Shown here in pieces: positions 17,842 through 27,878 of a stretch of 64,000 nt of DNA. Within the stretch, counting starts at the first letter, position 1, and every line of letters starts with the position of its first letter. The notes below the pieces were generated by a model. It was not told where the DNA came from and made no database searches. It worked only from the letters and a program-made list of their open reading frames with translations. Origin of the DNA: Herbaspirillum sp. DW155 (lineage in GTDB: Bacteria > Pseudomonadota > Gammaproteobacteria > Burkholderiales > Burkholderiaceae_D); contig NZ_AP029028.1 of NCBI RefSeq assembly GCF_037076565.1, forward strand, positions 3,596,001 through 3,660,000, in the 5' to 3' direction. The position numbers and the translations under genes are program-made.

Positions 17842-17854
17842 CGTCATCAACCTG
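17837..17854 (-). repeat. IS right terminal inverted repeat
   Basis: Read on the minus strand CAGGTTGATGACGAACCC, matching the left end at 15 of 18 bases. Confidence 0.8.
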
Positions 17855-17883
17855 AGGGCCACAGGAAACTGTGGCCCTTTTTG
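17855..17883 (+). terminator. right copy of the 24-bp palindrome with T-run (original kdgD terminator)
   Basis: The same 24-base palindrome as 16255-16278, here followed by TTTTT. This is evidently the original kdgD terminator, now 1.6 kb from the gene. Confidence 0.85.
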
Positions 17884-17915
17884 CATGATGTGAACCTTAA
17901 TGCAGACCCAGGCCG

Positions 17916-17950
17916 AAAAAAAACCTCCGTGGCCCAGGCGACGGAGGTTT
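17916..17950 (-). terminator. terminator of the chemoreceptor gene
   Basis: On the minus strand AACCTCCGT pairs with ACGGAGGTT and is followed by a T-run of about eight, 23 bases after the stop codon. Confidence 0.85.
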
Positions 17951-17972
17951 GCGTGAAGGAAAAGGCCGAAAC

Positions 17973-19763
17973 TCAGAATTCTTCCCAATCCTGTGCATCA
18001 TCCTTGATGCGGCTGCTGGGGGCCGGCGGGGCGGCCTTGGCCGGCTTGGCCGGTGGCAGCTTGGGCGCAGCCTTGACGGCAGCCGGCGCAGCGGCGACTG
18101 CCGCCACCGGCGCGGCCGGTGCCGCTGCGGGGGCCGGTGCAGGTGCGGGGGTCACGCGGGGCGGCGCCATCGGCGCCGGGCGCGGCTTGGCCGCATGGCT
18201 GGCGACCTGATGGGCATCAATCTTGAAGATGCTGACCGCGCCGACCAGGTTGGTAGCCTGGGCCTGCAAGGACTGGGCGGCAGCGGCGGCTTGCTCCACC
18301 AGCGCGGCGTTCTGCTGGGTCACTTCGTCCATCTGGGTGATGGCGCGGTTGACCTGTTCGATGCCGGTGCTCTGCTCGCGGCTGGCTTCGGCGATCTCGC
18401 CCACGATGTCGGTGACCCGCTGCACGCTGGTGACCACTTCGCTCATGGTGGCACCGGCCTGCTCCACCAGCTGGCTGCCGGCTTCGACCTTCTCCACCGA
18501 GTCATCGATGAGCGACTTGATTTCCTTGGCGGCGGCGGCCGAACGCTGGGCCAGCGAACGCACTTCGGACGCCACCACGGCAAAGCCACGGCCCTGTTCG
18601 CCGGCACGTGCGGCTTCCACGGCGGCGTTCAACGCCAGGATGTTGGTCTGGAAGGCAATGCCGTCGATCACGCTGATGATGTCGACGATCTTGCGCGAGG
18701 ATTCATTGATGGCCTGCATCGTGTCGACCACCTGCGACACCACTTCCCCGCCCTTGCTGGCGGTGGAGGAAGCCGAATGCGCCAGCTGGTTGGCCTGCAG
18801 CGCATTGTCGGCATTCTGCTTGACGGTGCCGGTCAGCTCTTCCATCGAGGCGGCGGTTTCTTCGAGCGAACTGGCCTGCTGCTCGGTACGCGAGGACAGG
18901 TCCATGTTGCCCGCGGCGATTTCCTTGGCACTGGTATCGATGCTGTCGGAGCTGCTGCGCACCCGCGACACCGTGGTCAGCAGCGCCTGCTGCATGCTGC
19001 GGATGGCCAAGAACAGGCGGCCGATCTCGTTGTTGCTGCGGACGTCGACCTTGGCGGTCAGGTCACCATTGGCCACCTGATCCAGCAGATCCACAGCACG
19101 GTTGAGCGGCGTGAGGACGATGTTGCGTAGCAGGAAATGCACCCCGATCACCAGGAACATGGCGCCGATCAGGCCGGTCACGACCAGCCAGACCACCAGG
19201 CTGTACTCGCGCTGGCGTTCCTGGGTGGCCTTGTCGTTGAGTTCCATGGCGCGCTTCTGGTAGGCATCCAGCGCTGTGGAGAAGCGCGCACCGCCCTTGC
19301 TGATGAAATTGTTGTTGAGCTGCGAGTATCCCGCCGCATCGCCGGCCTTGAGGGTATCCGTGGCTTTTTTGAGGACATCGTTCAACGCCTTGGCCGACTC
19401 GATGAGTTCAGTCTTGATCGCCGGGTCCTGGCCTTCCAGGTCGGGGAGTCTGGCGTAGTCATCCAGATACTTGAGGCTACGGTCATAGGACGTCTGGGCG
19501 CTCTTGAACGCTGCCTCGATGACGGCGGCATCGCCCTTCTCCATCAACGTCGAATAGATGCGCGAGTGCGCGGCCCGGGTCCGGGTCGTGTCCTTGTAAG
19601 CATCATTGATCAACAAGGTGCGCACGCTCAGCTCATGGACGTACTCGGTGGCGTGGTTGGCGCGGCCCAGCGCAAAGATGCCCACACCGGCACCCACTAC
19701 GATCATGCATGAAAACAGCGCAAGCGCGCTCATCAGGCTGAAGCGAACCGTCAGATTTCGCAT
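17973..19763 (-). CDS. methyl-accepting chemotaxis protein
   Basis: A 596-aa transmembrane chemoreceptor. The first membrane segment is about residues 10-31 and the second 190-211, enclosing a roughly 160-residue four-helix-type sensor domain. A HAMP domain (about 212-265, LTPLNRAVDLLDQVANGDLTAKV) precedes the signalling coiled coil, whose tip reads IDGIAFQTNILALNAAVEAA. An alanine/proline-rich linker (about 530-580) ends in DWEEF, resembling the NWETF pentapeptide that tethers CheR and CheB. The gene stands alone between two aldarate transcription units, so an organic-acid ligand is possible but not shown. Confidence 0.95.
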   Translation of the reverse strand: MRNLTVRFSLMSALALFSCMIVVGAGVGIFALGRANHATEYVHELSVRTLLINDAYKDTTRTRAAHSRIYSTLMEKGDAAVIEAAFKSAQTSYDRSLKYLDDYARLPDLEGQDPAIKTELIESAKALNDVLKKATDTLKAGDAAGYSQLNNNFISKGGARFSTALDAYQKRAMELNDKATQERQREYSLVVWLVVTGLIGAMFLVIGVHFLLRNIVLTPLNRAVDLLDQVANGDLTAKVDVRSNNEIGRLFLAIRSMQQALLTTVSRVRSSSDSIDTSAKEIAAGNMDLSSRTEQQASSLEETAASMEELTGTVKQNADNALQANQLAHSASSTASKGGEVVSQVVDTMQAINESSRKIVDIISVIDGIAFQTNILALNAAVEAARAGEQGRGFAVVASEVRSLAQRSAAAAKEIKSLIDDSVEKVEAGSQLVEQAGATMSEVVTSVQRVTDIVGEIAEASREQSTGIEQVNRAITQMDEVTQQNAALVEQAAAAAQSLQAQATNLVGAVSIFKIDAHQVASHAAKPRPAPMAPPRVTPAPAPAPAAAPAAPVAAVAAAPAAVKAAPKLPPAKPAKAAPPAPSSRIKDDAQDWEEF

Positions 19764-20071
19764 TACCTCTCTCCGCTTAATATTTTAATAACAAAGGTGA
19801 AATCACCAAATCGGCACGACGATACAGCAGTGCCACGGATCCCATAACGGACGCAAGCTGACCAAAACCACCCCAATTCCCGGTAAGGGGTAGTCAGGAA
19901 GCTTTCATTTTTTCCATTGTGCAACGGCAACATTGTCCTGCGGCTGTCCTGGATCAACCAAGCTTCATATGGCGAGGAAAAAAAATGAAAAGGCTTGCCG
20001 GAATGACATCCGGCAAGCCCGAAAAACAACACATGCAGCGCGGCGACCATGAAGCCGCCTTCACACTGGCA
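19764..20071. other. intergenic region between chemoreceptor and lactonase genes
   Basis: Both flanking genes are on the minus strand. The region holds the lactonase-side terminator (19984-20019) and then the AT-rich chemoreceptor leader. GCCGATTT on the minus strand resembles a sigma-28 -10 box, but no TAAA element is present at the right distance. Nothing else is supported. Confidence 0.4.
19984..20019 (-). terminator. terminator of the gudP-garD-lactonase unit
   Basis: A perfect 10-bp stem GGCTTGCCGG/CCGGCAAGCC on the minus strand, followed by TTTTCATTTTTTTT. Confidence 0.88.
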
Positions 20072-21172
20072 TCAAGGCAGGTCGATGATCTCGACCCAGT
20101 TGGGATTGCGGCCCAGGGTGTAGCGGAACACCGGGGTCAGTGCACCGCTGTCGCGGTCGATAGCGTAGCTGGTCAGCCCGGCTTTCTGGCCGACCGCCAG
20201 CAGGAAGCGGCCTTGCGGATCGATGTTGAAGCCGCGCGGCTGGGTTTCGGTGGGGATGTTGAGGATGCGGGTCAGCTTGCCGCTGGCCCGGTCCACGCGA
20301 TAGCCGGTGAGGGTGTTGGAGGTGCGTTCCGTGGCGTAGAGGAAGCGGCCATCGGGGGTCAGGTGCAGGTCTGCGGCCGCCAGTTGTTCGCTGGTCTTGA
20401 AGCCTTCGGGCAAGGCCGAGTCGCTACCCTGCAAGCTCAGAGTGCCGGACTGGCGGTCGTAGGCATAGGTGTTGACGGTGGCGTCGAGTTCATTGGTCGA
20501 ATAAACGAAACGCTGGTCCGGCGAGAACACAAAGTGACGCGGACCCGCGCCGGCCTTGGTCGCCACCGACGGCGGCGTATTGGGCGTGACGGCGCCGGAT
20601 GCGGGATCGAAGCGATATTGCAGGATCACGTCGCTGCCCAGGTTGGAGGCAAAGACGAAGGCATTGTCAGGCGCGACCTGTACCGAGTGCGCATTCTTGC
20701 CGGTCGGAATCACCGCCAGCGGCGGCGCCTGCACGGTGCCATCGCTGCCGATGGGATTGACTGAAATCTTGTTGCCCGAGTAGGACGCCGCCAGCAGATA
20801 GCGCCCGGTGCGGTCGGTGGCAATGTTGGCCATGTTGTCGGCCAGCGGCGCCTTGGAGAGGGGGTTGAGCTTGCCGCTCTTGGGATCGATGGCATAGCTG
20901 ACCACCGAATACGGCTGGCCGCGCAAGGCGGCATAGAGGAACCTGTGATCCGGGCTCAGCGCCAGCGGCATCACAGTACTGCCGGTATCGACCTTCTCGA
21001 TCAGGTTGACGCTGCCATCGCCATTGAGCCGGAGCACGTAGATGTCCTGGCTGTCGGCATTGGAGACATAGGCGACGGTGGCCGCACCGGCGTGCGCGGC
21101 GGCCAGGCTGAGGGCGGAAGTAGCGATCAAGGTGGCGAGGCGTGAAGAAGGTGAAGAAAGGATTTTGCTCAT
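20072..21172 (-). CDS. exported lactonase, 6-phosphogluconolactonase-like beta-propeller
   Basis: A 366-aa seven-bladed propeller of the YbhE/Pgl lactonase family, with repeated blades such as ATVAYVSNADSQDIYVLRLNGDGS and DRTGRYLLAASYSGNKISV. Unlike cytosolic Pgl it has a clear signal peptide (LATLIATSALSLAAAHAGA), so it should act in the periplasm. GGAG lies before the ATG. It follows garD after 80 bases that include a terminator hairpin. Given its neighbours it may open sugar-acid lactones such as galactaro- or glucarolactone before uptake; that is inference. Confidence 0.85.
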   Translation of the reverse strand: MSKILSSPSSRLATLIATSALSLAAAHAGAATVAYVSNADSQDIYVLRLNGDGSVNLIEKVDTGSTVMPLALSPDHRFLYAALRGQPYSVVSYAIDPKSGKLNPLSKAPLADNMANIATDRTGRYLLAASYSGNKISVNPIGSDGTVQAPPLAVIPTGKNAHSVQVAPDNAFVFASNLGSDVILQYRFDPASGAVTPNTPPSVATKAGAGPRHFVFSPDQRFVYSTNELDATVNTYAYDRQSGTLSLQGSDSALPEGFKTSEQLAAADLHLTPDGRFLYATERTSNTLTGYRVDRASGKLTRILNIPTETQPRGFNIDPQGRFLLAVGQKAGLTSYAIDRDSGALTPVFRYTLGRNPNWVEIIDLP

Positions 21173-21216
21173 GCTGTCTCCTGGCGAATCATATTGTTGT
21201 TGGTGTCACGATGGAA

Positions 21217-21242
21217 CAAAAAAAGGACCCGCAAGCGGGCCC
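21217..21242 (-). terminator. terminator-like hairpin between garD and the lactonase
   Basis: On the minus strand GGGCCCGC-TT-GCGGGTCC followed by seven T. It should reduce read-through from garD into the lactonase gene. Confidence 0.7.
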
Positions 21243-21252
21243 CAACGGAGGA

Positions 21253-22821
21253 TCAGGTCACCGGCGCCGGGTTGAACAAGGTCAGCGCATTGTGCAGCTT
21301 CCATTGTTCGGCCCAGGTGCGCTTCTTGCCGCTGGCCACGTCCAGCATCAGCTGGAACAGCTCCCAGCCGACCTGTTCGATGGTGGCTTCACCGCTGGCG
21401 ATGCGGCCGGCGTTGACATCCATGAGGTCATGCCAGCGTCGTGCCAGATCGTTGCGGGTAGCGACCTTGATGACGGGCACCGCGGCCAGGCCATAGGGCG
21501 TACCGCGGCCCGTGGTGAAGATATGAAGATTCATACCCGCCGCCAGCTGCAAGGTGCCGCAGATGAAGTCCGAGGCCGGGGTGGCGGCGTAGATCAAACC
21601 CTTCTGCTGAAGTTTGTCGCCCGGCGACAGCACGCCCGAAATCGGGCTGGAACCGGACTTGACGATAGACCCCATGGCCTTCTCGACGATGTTGGCCAGA
21701 CCGCCCTTCTTGTTGCCGGGGGTGGTGTTGGCGCTGCGGTCCACCCCGCCCTGCTTCAGGTAATTGTCATACCAGTCCATCTCGCGGATCATGGCCTGTG
21801 CCACCTCCTCGTTGACGGCGCGCGAGGTCAGCTGGTCGATGCCATCACGCACTTCGGTCACTTCCGAGAACATCACCGAGGCCCCGGCGCGCACCAGCAG
21901 GTCGGTGGCATAACCCACGGCCGGATTGGCGGTCACGCCGGAGAAGGCATCGCTGCCGCCGCACTGCACACCGACCACCAGGTCGGAGGCCGGGCAGGTT
22001 TCGCGACGGCGCTTGTTCAGCTCTGTCAGGCGCGCTTCGGCCATTTTCATGATCGAATCGATCATGGAGTTGAAGCCGACATGCTCCGCATCCTGCAGGC
22101 AGACCACATAGGGCTCACCTTCCTTGTGGATGGGGATCATGTTTTCCGGCAGCAGGCGGTTGGGCTGCAGCTTTTCGCAACCCAGGCTGACCACCATGGC
22201 CTGGCCGCCGAAGTTGGGGTTCAGGCTGATGTTGCGCAGCGTGCGGATGGGGATGCCGGCATTGGGCGCATCGATGGCCACGCCGCAGCCATAGGTGTGC
22301 TCCAGCGCCACCACGTCTTCCACGTTGGGATACTTGGGCAGCAGCTCGGCGCGGATGCGCTTGACGGCATGTTCGACCACGCCGGCCACGCATTGCACGG
22401 TGGTGGTGATGGCCAGCAGGTTGCGCGTGCCCACCGAACCATCGGCGTTGCGATAACCCTCGAAGGTATAGCCCTCCAGCGGCGGCTGCGGCGCCGGCTT
22501 CTTCGTCGCGATGGGCAGGTTGTTCAGTTCGCGCGCCGGCGGCATCTGCACCAGCGACTCCTCGATCCAGCTGCCCTTGGGGATGTCGCGCACGGCATAG
22601 CCGATGGCCACGTCGTAGCGCACGATGGCCTCGCCCTGCTTGAGATCGCGCAAGGCGATCTTGTGGCCCTGGGGAACGCGGTCGACCAGGGTCAGACCGT
22701 CGGGGAAGACGGTGCCGGCCGGCAGGCCGCCGTCATTGACGACGATGGCGACATTATCAGTGTCGTTCATCATGATGTAGCGCGGAGTGAATGCCTGGCT
22801 GGCGGCGGTATCGGTGCTCAT
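21253..22821 (-). CDS. garD: galactarate dehydratase
   Basis: A 522-aa enzyme of the UxaA/GarD family, at the length of galactarate dehydratase rather than altronate dehydratase (about 495). It makes 5-dehydro-4-deoxyglucarate, the KdgD substrate. The N-terminal SAF-like domain (about 18-95) has [25 protein letters not shown]; the catalytic part has [25 protein letters not shown] and [13 protein letters not shown] with metal-binding-type cysteines. The start [11 protein letters not shown] at 22821 is used; upstream in-frame sequence is overlap with the transporter gene read in another frame. It follows gudP by 77 bases. Altronate dehydratase activity cannot be excluded by eye. Confidence 0.88.
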   Translation of the reverse strand: MSTDTAASQAFTPRYIMMNDTDNVAIVVNDGGLPAGTVFPDGLTLVDRVPQGHKIALRDLKQGEAIVRYDVAIGYAVRDIPKGSWIEESLVQMPPARELNNLPIATKKPAPQPPLEGYTFEGYRNADGSVGTRNLLAITTTVQCVAGVVEHAVKRIRAELLPKYPNVEDVVALEHTYGCGVAIDAPNAGIPIRTLRNISLNPNFGGQAMVVSLGCEKLQPNRLLPENMIPIHKEGEPYVVCLQDAEHVGFNSMIDSIMKMAEARLTELNKRRRETCPASDLVVGVQCGGSDAFSGVTANPAVGYATDLLVRAGASVMFSEVTEVRDGIDQLTSRAVNEEVAQAMIREMDWYDNYLKQGGVDRSANTTPGNKKGGLANIVEKAMGSIVKSGSSPISGVLSPGDKLQQKGLIYAATPASDFICGTLQLAAGMNLHIFTTGRGTPYGLAAVPVIKVATRNDLARRWHDLMDVNAGRIASGEATIEQVGWELFQLMLDVASGKKRTWAEQWKLHNALTLFNPAPVT

Positions 22822-22898
22822 GCTAAGTCCCATACGACAAAATGCTGCAATTCCAATGAAATGGCGGCCACTGCACAGGTGGCCGCCGACAAAACGGA

Positions 22899-24239
22899 TC
22901 AGGCGTCCTTGAGTTCGACGCGCTTGATTTCCTTGACGATGACAAGATAGCTGATCACGGTCACCAGCGCATTGATGCCGACGAACACCAGGGCACCGGC
23001 GAAGGAACCGGTTTCCTTGACGATGTAGCCGATCACGATAGGCGTGGTAATGCCGGCCACATTGCCGAACATGTTGAACAGACCACCCGACAGGCCCACG
23101 ATCTGCTTGGGTGCGGTATCGGCCACCACGGCCCAGCCCAGCGCGCCCACACCCTTGCCGAAGAAAGCCAGGGCCATGATGCCCACCACCATCCACTGTG
23201 CATCAACGTAATTGCACAGGATCATGGTCATCGACAGCAGCATGCCGCCGACGATGGGAATCTTGCGCGCCCAGGTGACCGACAGGCCGCTCTTGATCAG
23301 GCGGTCCGAGATCAGCCCGCCCACGACGCCGCCGATGAAGCCGCACACTGCCGGAATCGAGGCCACGAAGCCGGCCTTCAGGATGGACATGCCACGCTCC
23401 TGCACCAGGTACACCGGGAACCAGGTCAGGAAGAAATAGGTGATCACGTTGATGCAGTACTGGCCGATGTACACGCCCAGCAGCATGCGGTTGGACAGCA
23501 GCTGGCGGATGTAGCCTTTGCCCTTGGTAGAAGGCGCGGCGACCTTCTTGTTGTCCATGTCGACCAGGCCGCCGCCGGATTCGATGTGCTGCAGTTCCGC
23601 CTGGTTGATACGCGGATGGTCCTTGGGGCTGTAGATGATCTTGCCCCAGATCATGGCCAGCAGGATGCCGACCACACCCATGACGGTGAACACGTGGTGC
23701 CAGCTGTAGGTGTGCACGATCCAGGCCATCAGCGGCGTGAAAATCACGGCGGCGAAATATTGCGCCGAATTGAAGATGGCCGAGGCGGTACCACGTTCCT
23801 TGGTCGGGAACCAGGCGGCGACGATGCGGCCATTGGCCGGGAAGGATGGCGCTTCAGCCAGACCCACCATGAAGCGCAGCAGGAACAGCGCGATCACGGC
23901 TGCGCCGGTGCTCATCCAGGTCACACCGGCCTGCAGGAATGTGAAGAAAGACCACAATGCAATGCTCCACATGTAGATCTTCTTGGACCCGAAGCGATCC
24001 AGCAGCCAGCCGCCCGGCAGCTGCGCCAGCACGTAGGCCCAGCTGAAGGCCGAGAAGATGTAGCCCATGGTGACCGGATCGAGCGACAGTTCGGTCTTCA
24101 TGGCCGAGCCGGCGATGGACAGCGTGGCGCGGTCAGCGTAGTTGACGGTGGTGACGACGAACAGCAGGAACAGGATCAGGTAGCGGATATGGGTCGGCTT
24201 GACCGCCCCTGCGCCGCTGGGGGTATTACTTTGCGCCAA
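22899..24239 (-). CDS. gudP: glucarate/galactarate MFS transporter
   Basis: A 446-aa major-facilitator protein with 12 hydrophobic segments, of the anion:cation symporter (GudP/GarP) group. [16 protein letters not shown] after the first segment and [11 protein letters not shown] between segments 2 and 3 are typical. It should import D-glucarate or galactarate with protons. The start codon is TTG, supported by GGAG seven bases upstream. It is the first gene of the gudP-garD unit. Confidence 0.92.
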   Translation of the reverse strand: MAQSNTPSGAGAVKPTHIRYLILFLLFVVTTVNYADRATLSIAGSAMKTELSLDPVTMGYIFSAFSWAYVLAQLPGGWLLDRFGSKKIYMWSIALWSFFTFLQAGVTWMSTGAAVIALFLLRFMVGLAEAPSFPANGRIVAAWFPTKERGTASAIFNSAQYFAAVIFTPLMAWIVHTYSWHHVFTVMGVVGILLAMIWGKIIYSPKDHPRINQAELQHIESGGGLVDMDNKKVAAPSTKGKGYIRQLLSNRMLLGVYIGQYCINVITYFFLTWFPVYLVQERGMSILKAGFVASIPAVCGFIGGVVGGLISDRLIKSGLSVTWARKIPIVGGMLLSMTMILCNYVDAQWMVVGIMALAFFGKGVGALGWAVVADTAPKQIVGLSGGLFNMFGNVAGITTPIVIGYIVKETGSFAGALVFVGINALVTVISYLVIVKEIKRVELKDA

Positions 24240-24588
24240 TTGAATTCTCCAGGTCTCTCGTCATCCGCGCCGCCTGCCGGGTCCGGGTTGCTGTCCGCAG
24301 GGAAGCGGACAAGGCAGCATCGGGGCCGGCTGGACTGTCTCTTGACGTATTGTTGTGATATGAAGTGGTTTGTTATAAGACGTCATACAACGTCAGTCGG
24401 AGTATAGCAGGACGCGAAGCGGACGCAAGCACTGAATGTGCCCGTTGCGTTCTGCCGTGCGGTGCATCGGGCGGGAGGGCCGTCCCCCTGCCCCAAGGAA
24501 TGAGTTGTACGACATGTCTCCCGGAAGCACTGACGAAGCGCCGCGCCAGAGGTATGATGCGCGCACTCTTCATTTCGCCGGATCTTTC
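24240..24588. other. divergent intergenic region with candidate aldarate operator
   Basis: Lies between gudP (minus) and the permease gene (plus). On the minus strand it contains GTTGTATGACG (24381-24391) and, nearer gudP, TGACGTATTGTTGTG, both similar to the motif before kdgD. No other feature is clear. Confidence 0.4.
24381..24391 (-). promoter_or_regulatory. candidate operator before gudP
   Basis: GTTGTATGACG on the minus strand, about 142 bases before the gudP start, resembles GTTGTACGATG before kdgD. A shared GntR-family site is possible. Confidence 0.35.
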
Positions 24589-25656
24589 ATGAAATTCTCT
24601 TCCAGCCTGCCGGGCAGCTCGCACGGTTCCTCCGCCTGGCTCAAACCGCTGCTGTTCGTTCTGGTGGCTGCCATTGGCCTGTATTACGTCAAATGGTCCC
24701 CCTATTACCTGAAATCCTTCGTGGCCGCCGACAAGCACAGCATCGGCGGCTCCATCCTGGCCAATGCCCCCACCGCCCCGTGGTCGGCCGCACTGGAGTA
24801 TGCCACCGTCTACTTCCTGGCCATCTGGAAAGCGGCCGTACTGGGCGTGCTGCTGGGTTCGCTGGTGCAGGTGCTGGTGCCGCGTGACTGGCTGCTGCGC
24901 GTGTTCGGCCGCGCCGGGCTGGGTTCGACCCTGCGCGGCGGCCTGTTCGCCCTGCCGGGCATGATGTGCAGCTGCTGCGCTGCTCCGGTGGTGGCCGGCA
25001 TGCGTCGCCAGCAGGTCTCGGTCGGCGCCGCACTGGCTTTCTGGATCGCCAACCCGGTGCTGAACCCGGCCACGCTGGTGTTCATGGGCTTCGTGCTGGG
25101 CTGGCATTTCGCTGCCCTGCGGCTGGTGGCGGGCGTGCTGCTGGTGGTGGGCGTGTCGCTGATCGCCCAGCGCGTGGCACAGACGGAAACCCTGCCGCAG
25201 GCCGCACTGGATGCAGTGGCCGCCGCCGAATATGAACCGATGGACGATGGCCGTCATTTCCTGGTGCGCTGGGGCAGCAAGCTGTGGCAATTGTTCTGGA
25301 CCACGATGCCGGTCTACATCGTGGTGGTGCTGGCCCTGGGTGCGGCGCGCGTATGGCTGTTCCCGCAGGTGGATGCGAGCATGGGCAACAGCCTGCTGTG
25401 GATCGTGGCCCTGGCGGTGGTGGGCACACTCTTCGTGATCCCCACGGCCGCTGAAATCCCCATCGTGCAATCGATGCTGTCGCTGGGCATGGGCGTGGGA
25501 CCGGCGGCAGCCTTGCTGATGACGCTGCCCAGCATCAGCCTGCCTTCGCTGCTGATGCTGCGCAAATCCTTCACGCCCAAGGTACTGATGACCGTCGCGC
25601 TGTTGACCATGCTCATCGGGGCGGTCAGCGGCCTGGTGGCGGTGGTGCTGCTGTAA
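24589..25656 (+). CDS. DUF318/ArsP-type permease
   Basis: A 355-aa inner-membrane protein of the predicted-permease family PF03773 with about eight to ten hydrophobic segments. The conserved block FALPGMMCSCCAAPVVAGMRRQQVSVGAALAFWIANPVLNP contains a Cys-Ser-Cys-Cys motif and is repeated in degenerate form in the second half (IPTAAEIPIVQSMLSLGMGVGPAAALLMTLPSISLPSLLML). Family members export organoarsenicals or unknown solutes. The ATG at 24589 is chosen for its position before the first hydrophobic segment; starts at 24514 or 24436 are possible. No ars genes are nearby, so its substrate is unknown. It converges on selU. Confidence 0.82.
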   Translation: MKFSSSLPGSSHGSSAWLKPLLFVLVAAIGLYYVKWSPYYLKSFVAADKHSIGGSILANAPTAPWSAALEYATVYFLAIWKAAVLGVLLGSLVQVLVPRDWLLRVFGRAGLGSTLRGGLFALPGMMCSCCAAPVVAGMRRQQVSVGAALAFWIANPVLNPATLVFMGFVLGWHFAALRLVAGVLLVVGVSLIAQRVAQTETLPQAALDAVAAAEYEPMDDGRHFLVRWGSKLWQLFWTTMPVYIVVVLALGAARVWLFPQVDASMGNSLLWIVALAVVGTLFVIPTAAEIPIVQSMLSLGMGVGPAAALLMTLPSISLPSLLMLRKSFTPKVLMTVALLTMLIGAVSGLVAVVLL

Positions 25657-25662
25657 TTTCGT

Positions 25663-26754
25663 TCAGGGCCGATACTGGCGCAGGAAGCTGACCACCTCGG
25701 CCTGCTGCCCTGCGAACAGCAGGCGGGAGCGCTTGGACTCCCGCTGGAAGGCATAGATGGGATCGTAGTATTCCGCCAGCAAGGCATCGATCCAGGCGCG
25801 GTGCAGGTCGACCACGCCGTCTTTCTCCTGACGCGCCAGCGCGGATTCCATCAGCTGCAGCAGGCGCCGGTAGCGCTGGTCGCCCAGGCGCTTGACCAGC
25901 TTGCCCAGTGCTGCCAGCAGATGGGCGCGGTAGCGCTCAAAGCCGTGGCGCGGGTCCAGCGCCACGTATTCCTCGCACAGGCCGCTGACGTAATCGCGCA
26001 GGATGCGCTCCACCCGGCCTTCCCGGCTATCCTCCAGCCACACCATCGGTAGGCTCTGCATGCGCTGGTGCAGGGCCAGCGGCAAGGCACAGGCGCCGAT
26101 CAGGCGGCTTTCGTCTTCCAGCGCAAACCAATGATGTCCCTGCGCCTGCAGCTTGATGAGGGCAATCGCAAGACGATGCTCGAAATCGATGGGGGAAGGC
26201 TGCGGACTGGCGCGCTTGCCGAAGCTGGAGCCGCGATGATTGGCATAGGCCTCCAGGTCCAGTGCATTGTCCAGCTGCAGCAGCACGTCGGTCTTGCCGC
26301 AACCGGTCATGCCGCCGACCACCACGAAGGCGCACTCGGCCAGCGCCTGGTCGATGGCCTCCATCAGGAAGTGGCGCAGCGCCTTGTAGCCTCCGGCTAT
26401 GCGCGGATAGGCGATGCCGGCTTCACTCTTCAACCACTGCTGGGTGATCTGCGAACGCAAGCCGCCCCGGAAGCAATACAGGCAGCCCTGCGGATGCGCT
26501 CGCGCAAACTCCGCCCAGGCGGCGATCCGGGCCTCCTTCACCGATCCGCTGACCAGCTGGTGGCCCAGCTCGATGGCGGACTGCTGGCCCTGCTCCTTGT
26601 AGCGCAGGCCGACCTGATGGCGTTCGCTATCGTTCATCAGCGGCAGGTTCACCGCCGTCGGAAACGCTCCCTTGCCGAACTCCACCGGCGCCCGCGCATC
26701 CAGCATGGGCGTATCGGCGAGGAACAGTGCGCGGCTGGGCTGCAGATCAGCCAT
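25663..26754 (-). CDS. selU: tRNA 2-selenouridine synthase
   Basis: A 363-aa enzyme (SelU/MnmH) that replaces sulfur by selenium in 2-thiouridine at the tRNA wobble position. The N-terminal rhodanese domain carries Cys94 in [11 protein letters not shown]; the C-terminal domain has a P-loop GGMTGCGKT (147-155). The ATG overlaps the selD stop by one base (TGATG), so translation is coupled. Selenophosphate from SelD is its selenium source. Confidence 0.95.
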   Translation of the reverse strand: MADLQPSRALFLADTPMLDARAPVEFGKGAFPTAVNLPLMNDSERHQVGLRYKEQGQQSAIELGHQLVSGSVKEARIAAWAEFARAHPQGCLYCFRGGLRSQITQQWLKSEAGIAYPRIAGGYKALRHFLMEAIDQALAECAFVVVGGMTGCGKTDVLLQLDNALDLEAYANHRGSSFGKRASPQPSPIDFEHRLAIALIKLQAQGHHWFALEDESRLIGACALPLALHQRMQSLPMVWLEDSREGRVERILRDYVSGLCEEYVALDPRHGFERYRAHLLAALGKLVKRLGDQRYRRLLQLMESALARQEKDGVVDLHRAWIDALLAEYYDPIYAFQRESKRSRLLFAGQQAEVVSFLRQYRP

Positions 26755-27788
26755 CAAAGCACCTCGACCGCGTAGCGCTGTCGTTCCACCAGTTCCCCGA
26801 TGGGGGCCAGTTCCAGTCCGAGGGCGGCGGCAGTGGCGAGGAATTCCGGATTGGCGTCAGGCCGCACCGCCACCAGCAGGCCGCCGCTGGTCTGGGGATC
26901 ACAGAGCAGATTCTTCTGGGCTTCGCTGAGCGGACTGATCTTGCTGCCATAGCTCTCGAAATTGCGCCCGGTACCACCCGGCACGCAGCCCTCGGCCAGG
27001 TAATACGGCACGCCCGGCAGGCTGGGCACCAGCGCATGCTGGATGCGCGCGCTCACGCCGCTGCCTTCGCACATTTCCACCAGATGGCCCAGCAGGCCGA
27101 AGCCGGTCACATCCGTCATCGCGGCCACGCCCGCCAGCTTGCCGAAGCGGCTGCCGGGCTGGTTGAGCTGGCACATCCAGTCGCGCGCCGTGCCGACGTC
27201 CTCAGGACGCAGCTTGCCCTTCTTCTCTGCGGTGGTGAGGATACCGATGCCCAGCGGCTTGGTGAGATACAGCAGGCAGCCGGCGCTGGCGGTGTCATTG
27301 CGCTTCATGTGCCGCTTCTCCAACACGCCGGTCACGGCCAGGCCGAAGATGGGTTCCGGGGCATCGATGGAATGACCACCGGCCAGCGGGATGCCAGCCG
27401 CATCACAGGCGGCGCGCCCACCGCGCACCACCTCGCGCGCCACTTCCGGCGGCAGCACGTTGACCGGCCAGCCGAGGATGGCGATGGCCATGAGCGGATC
27501 GCCGCCCATGGCGTAGATGTCGCTGATGGCATTGGTGGCGGCAATGCGGCCGAAATCGAAGGGATCATCGACGATGGGCATGAAGAAATCGGTGGTCGAG
27601 ACCACGCCGCGTTCTTCATCGATGGCATAGACGGCCGCGTCGTCGCGGGAGGCATTGCCCACCCAGAGTTTGGGATCGAGATGCTGGGCGCCGCTGCCGG
27701 CGAGGATGACTTCGAGCACCTGCGGTGAAATCTTGCAGCCGCAACCGGCGCCATGGCTGTATTGGGTCAGACGAATGGGGTCGCTCAT
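26754..27788 (-). CDS. selD: selenophosphate synthetase
   Basis: A 344-aa enzyme that makes selenophosphate from selenide and ATP. The active-site loop GAGCGCK gives Cys16 and Lys19; it is a cysteine, not selenocysteine, form. Metal-binding aspartates are in DDAAVYAID and [17 protein letters not shown]. It sits in one unit with selU. No selA or selB is in the window, so here the pair serves tRNA modification at least. Confidence 0.96.
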   Translation of the reverse strand: MSDPIRLTQYSHGAGCGCKISPQVLEVILAGSGAQHLDPKLWVGNASRDDAAVYAIDEERGVVSTTDFFMPIVDDPFDFGRIAATNAISDIYAMGGDPLMAIAILGWPVNVLPPEVAREVVRGGRAACDAAGIPLAGGHSIDAPEPIFGLAVTGVLEKRHMKRNDTASAGCLLYLTKPLGIGILTTAEKKGKLRPEDVGTARDWMCQLNQPGSRFGKLAGVAAMTDVTGFGLLGHLVEMCEGSGVSARIQHALVPSLPGVPYYLAEGCVPGGTGRNFESYGSKISPLSEAQKNLLCDPQTSGGLLVAVRPDANPEFLATAAALGLELAPIGELVERQRYAVEVL

Positions 27789-27878
27789 GGGAAAGTCCTG
27801 GCTGATCGGGGGATGCCGATTCTAGCAGCGATTGCGGCCGCAGGATGAGCCCAGGTCTCGCCGCGGGCAGCCGGGCAA

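Larger units (their letters stand above)
16279..17854 (+). mobile_element. IS1182-family insertion sequence, complete
   Basis: A 1576-bp element bounded by 18-base inverted repeats, CAGATTGATGACAAAGCC on the left and CAGGTTGATGACGAACCC (complement) on the right, 15 of 18 identical. It carries one intact transposase gene. Each end has an inward hairpin that would stop transcription entering from outside. It is flanked by identical 24-base palindromic copies of the kdgD terminator stem. Length and transposase fit the IS1182 family. It appears recent and potentially active. Confidence 0.9.

Noticed and set aside
19801..19830. Sigma-28 promoter before the chemoreceptor gene
   Set aside because: Only a GCCGATTT-like -10 box is seen; no TAAA element at the required spacing.
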